64,000 nucleotides of DNA from Segetibacter aerophilus (lineage in GTDB: Bacteria > Bacteroidota > Bacteroidia > Chitinophagales > Chitinophagaceae). Within the stretch, counting starts at the first letter, position 1, and the number at the start of each line of letters is the position of its first letter. The stretch is taken from the NCBI RefSeq assembly GCF_007991655.1, contig NZ_BJYT01000009.1, positions 179,581 through 243,580 on the forward strand, given 5' to 3'. Shown here piece by piece: positions 62,363-64,000 of the stretch. The notes beneath the pieces were generated by a model. That model was not told where the DNA came from. It ran no database searches and saw only the letters and a program-made list of their open reading frames with translations. The translations under genes were made by a program, and so were the position numbers.

Positions 62363-63124
62363 TTATTTCCTTGAAAGAAGTTTCACTTTGAATAAAAAAA
62401 GAGCGCTTACCTTATCGTGATATAAGTGTTGCTTATCGTCGTGGATTTTAGTTAGAATGGGAAGTGCTTTTGCTGCTTGGTTGTTTTGCAGGTAAGCCAT
62501 CGCTAAATAATACTCGCTATCATCTTCCAATATGTGACTACCTGCCTGAAAGTTTTTCTGTTGCAGCAATGTAAAAGATTGAATAGCGGCGGGAGCATTG
62601 CGCTGAGCGAGGTATGCGTTTCCCGCGTAAAAGTAGTCGGTTAAAGAAGGTTGCCTGATTGTTAGAAAGGTATCAATGATTTGCTGGTTTAAATGCTGTT
62701 TATACAGCTGCTCCAGGTTAGAAGCTTTGGTTTCTCCCCTTACTTCTCGAAGGCTATATTCCTGGTAATTTGATTCGAATAATTTACCGGAAGAAAGGCT
62801 GGAGTATTGGTAAGTAAAAAATCCGCCTACGACAACAATAAAAATTGCCGCAATGCTGAAAGCTTTTCTAAGCATAGAGACAACAGGTGCTGAGCGCTTG
62901 TCCCCGCCTGCAAATTCTTTCATCATTTCATTGTGGATGTTTCCAACCTGTTGCCTCAATGCGTAGCTCCTAACAGCAACTTGAGTATTCCGCAAATTTT
63001 CTAGTTCCTGCTTAAGGGATGGATCTTTTGAAACTTTAGCTTCCAGATCAACCAAATCAGTACCCTCAAGCTCCCCATCTAAATATCGAATTAAAAGGTC
63101 GGTATTAGTATCATTGTTATTCAT
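62363..63124 (-). CDS. Anti-sigma-like single-pass membrane protein with periplasmic TPR-like domain
   Basis: A 253-residue protein started at the ATG giving MNNNDTNTDLLIRYLDGELE, which resembles the short helical N-terminus of zinc-free anti-sigma factors (LDGEL motif). One membrane helix lies at about 88-107 (AFSIAAIFIVVVGGFFTYQY), leaving about 145 residues outside with TPR-like repeats (YFYAGNAYLAQRNAPAAIQS, YYLAMAYLQNNQAAKALPIL). The start overlaps the 3' end of the ECF sigma gene by 8 bp, the usual coupling of sigma and regulator. It is the obvious candidate to hold the sigma factor and to be cut by a protease. Confidence 0.78.
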   Translation of the reverse strand: MNNNDTNTDLLIRYLDGELEGTDLVDLEAKVSKDPSLKQELENLRNTQVAVRSYALRQQVGNIHNEMMKEFAGGDKRSAPVVSMLRKAFSIAAIFIVVVGGFFTYQYSSLSSGKLFESNYQEYSLREVRGETKASNLEQLYKQHLNQQIIDTFLTIRQPSLTDYFYAGNAYLAQRNAPAAIQSFTLLQQKNFQAGSHILEDDSEYYLAMAYLQNNQAAKALPILTKIHDDKQHLYHDKVSALFLFKVKLLSRK

Positions 63125-63725
63125 ACGATAAAATTGATTTAAGATTGTTCGCAAGGCCAGGTTTTGAAACAAGCATCTGTTCAAGCTGCTTTAAACATTT
63201 GTATTTTTTATTTCTTACCACTTGTTCATTTTCGTATTCCGACTGCTGAAGGATTTCCTTCATGCTTAAATTTTCGTAATAAAATGCCACTAAAATTTTC
63301 TTACAAGTATCTCCCAAATCACCGACAAGTTGCATTAACTGATTGCGCATTTCCCTGTTGACCATATACCTGCTTATATCTTCGTCGACTGTGCTTCTGG
63401 CCTTTTCAAATTTTTCATCACGTAGCATTGACCTTCCTCTCTTCTTTAATTCATTTAACCATAGATTTCGCATTATCGCAAGAAGGAATGTACCAATTGA
63501 ACTTTCTCCCCTAAATTTTTCAAGCCTGACAAGTTCAATAAAAGACACTATGACCTCCTGGAAAATATCTTGTGCGTCCTGCTCATTGCCGCTATTTTGG
63601 CTTACGTAGACGAGCGTTTTTTTATAGTTGGACCTGTACAAATACGCGATGATTGCATTTGCGTCCCTGCCTTCACGCAACGTTTCTATCACTTCCAAGT
63701 CTGAGAATTGTCTTCCTCGTTCCAT
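63117..63725 (-). CDS. RNA polymerase sigma-70 factor, ECF type (CHAT regulon)
   Basis: A 202-residue ECF sigma. Region 2: residues about 22-95 (NAIIAYLYRSNYKKTLVYVS, QDAQDIFQEVIVSFIELVRL, GTFLLAIMRNLWLNELKKRG). Region 4: about 135-190 (LGDTCKKILVAFYYENLSMK, EILQQSEYENEQVVRNKKYK), a helix-turn-helix with an insert-poor loop. A copy of the GGTTACAT/GTTTACTAAT promoter sits just upstream, implying autoregulation; the -10 box is only 8 bp from the start codon, so the leader would be very short. Other copies of the box precede the DUF4382 gene and the lipoprotein/CHAT operon. Confidence 0.92.
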   Translation of the reverse strand: MERGRQFSDLEVIETLREGRDANAIIAYLYRSNYKKTLVYVSQNSGNEQDAQDIFQEVIVSFIELVRLEKFRGESSIGTFLLAIMRNLWLNELKKRGRSMLRDEKFEKARSTVDEDISRYMVNREMRNQLMQLVGDLGDTCKKILVAFYYENLSMKEILQQSEYENEQVVRNKKYKCLKQLEQMLVSKPGLANNLKSILSYE

Positions 63726-63733
63726 TGATTCTT

Positions 63734-63766
63734 ATATTAGTAAACAGCAAGATTGATAATGTAACC
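63734..63766 (-). promoter_or_regulatory. Predicted ECF promoter of the sigma/anti-sigma operon
   Basis: Minus strand: GGTTACAT (63766-63759), 12 bp, TGTTTAC (63746-63740) continuing TAATAT. Matches the copies at 62274-62300 and 57629-57659 in both boxes and spacing. Confidence 0.75.
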
Positions 63767-63969
63767 CTCAACTTAGCAATATTTACAAAGGTCATTCATT
63801 GCATACTAATTATTGAAACGAAGCTGTGCAACTTGAGCTAATTAGTTGAAGCAACTCATATACCTATTTATGACCTCTTTAAGAGGAACTCTTCGCGATA
63901 TCGCCTTTCTTACGAGGTTGTTGCGACAGTGACATAGCCGATACTATATAACTATAGTTCGCTAACCGT

Positions 63970-64000
63970 CAACAGTTCTTGCATAAGGGACATCAGCCGG
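63970..64000 (-). repeat. 31-bp dispersed repeat, copy 2 (cut by window edge)
   Basis: Reverse complement of 20059-20089 over all 31 bases. It may extend beyond the window. A GCGATATCGC palindrome and a GTTGTTGCGAC fragment of the interspersed family lie within the preceding 110 bp. Confidence 0.8.

Noticed and set aside
63918..63927. GTTGTTGCGAC near the window end as another repeat copy
   Set aside because: The match is only about 10 bp and lacks the rest of the consensus.
1..64000. tRNA, rRNA, CRISPR arrays, prophage or transposase genes
   Set aside because: I looked for T-loop motifs, evenly spaced direct repeats and integrase or transposase signatures and found none that could be supported.

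Overview
The window looks like a chromosomal segment of a Bacteroidota (Bacteroidetes) soil or sediment bacterium, most likely of the Chitinophagaceae type. This is inferred from several gene families typical of that phylum: TonB-dependent receptors with CarboxypepD-like N-termini, a receptor/DUF4249 pair, an outer-membrane barrel/GLPGLI pair, DUF1080, DUF4382 and YhcH proteins, a SWIB protein with an Ala/Lys-rich tail, few Shine-Dalgarno sequences, and a TTTG/TAnnTTTG-type promoter. I saw no rRNA, tRNA, CRISPR array, transposase or phage gene.

Layout. 0-5 kb: CutC fragment, YiaK-type sugar-acid dehydrogenase, SDR, SemiSWEET, guanine-deaminase-like enzyme and a YiaL/YhcH protein (sugar-acid and base salvage). 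5-11 kb: secreted M1 peptidase, a candidate small RNA, then the ATP-grasp / alpha-E / transglutaminase triad. 11-17.2 kb: a minus-strand urease operon ureA-B-C-E-F-G-D plus a nickel-type permease. 17.4-27.3 kb: housekeeping and envelope genes (phosphoribosyltransferase, membrane iron-sulfur protein, PEP carboxylase, PBP4-type peptidase, CinA, PAS histidine kinase). 27.5-35.6 kb: an outer-membrane barrel fused to a possible kinase-like domain, a TonB receptor, small lipoproteins, an AT-rich gene-poor stretch and a GH43 lipoprotein. 36-41.6 kb: a deoxyribosyltransferase-like/TPR protein, a fatty-acid alpha-dioxygenase-like heme enzyme, OsmC and a bestrophin. 41.9-54.6 kb: TonB receptor/DUF4249, transglutaminase, SWIB protein, barrel/GLPGLI pair, hydrolase, sialidase-like propeller and DUF1080 lipoprotein. 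54.9-57 kb: an ECF sigma factor with a membrane-anchored barrel protein. 57.6-63.8 kb: a lipoprotein, a secreted TPR-CHAT protease, a DUF4382 lipoprotein, an anti-sigma-like protein and a second ECF sigma factor.

The strongest new observation is that this last block appears to be one regulon. The same bipartite promoter, GGTTACAT-N13-GTTTACTAAT, with identical spacing, lies upstream of the lipoprotein/CHAT operon, the DUF4382 gene and the ECF sigma/anti-sigma operon. The CHAT protease has a signal peptide and a C-terminal membrane anchor, and the anti-sigma-like protein has one membrane helix and a periplasmic domain. A surface-stress circuit in which a periplasmic caspase-like protease is tied to an ECF sigma factor is therefore plausible. 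It recalls, but is not homologous in layout to, the TPR-CHAT/Csx30/RpoE branch of type III-E CRISPR systems.

A second genome-scale signal is a family of short interspersed repeats (core AAGTGAGTGACACAACGATG, with the diverged form GAGTGCGACGCAAC) at more than a dozen intergenic sites. Several sit inside operons, and one pair forms the ends of a 159-bp MITE-like unit.
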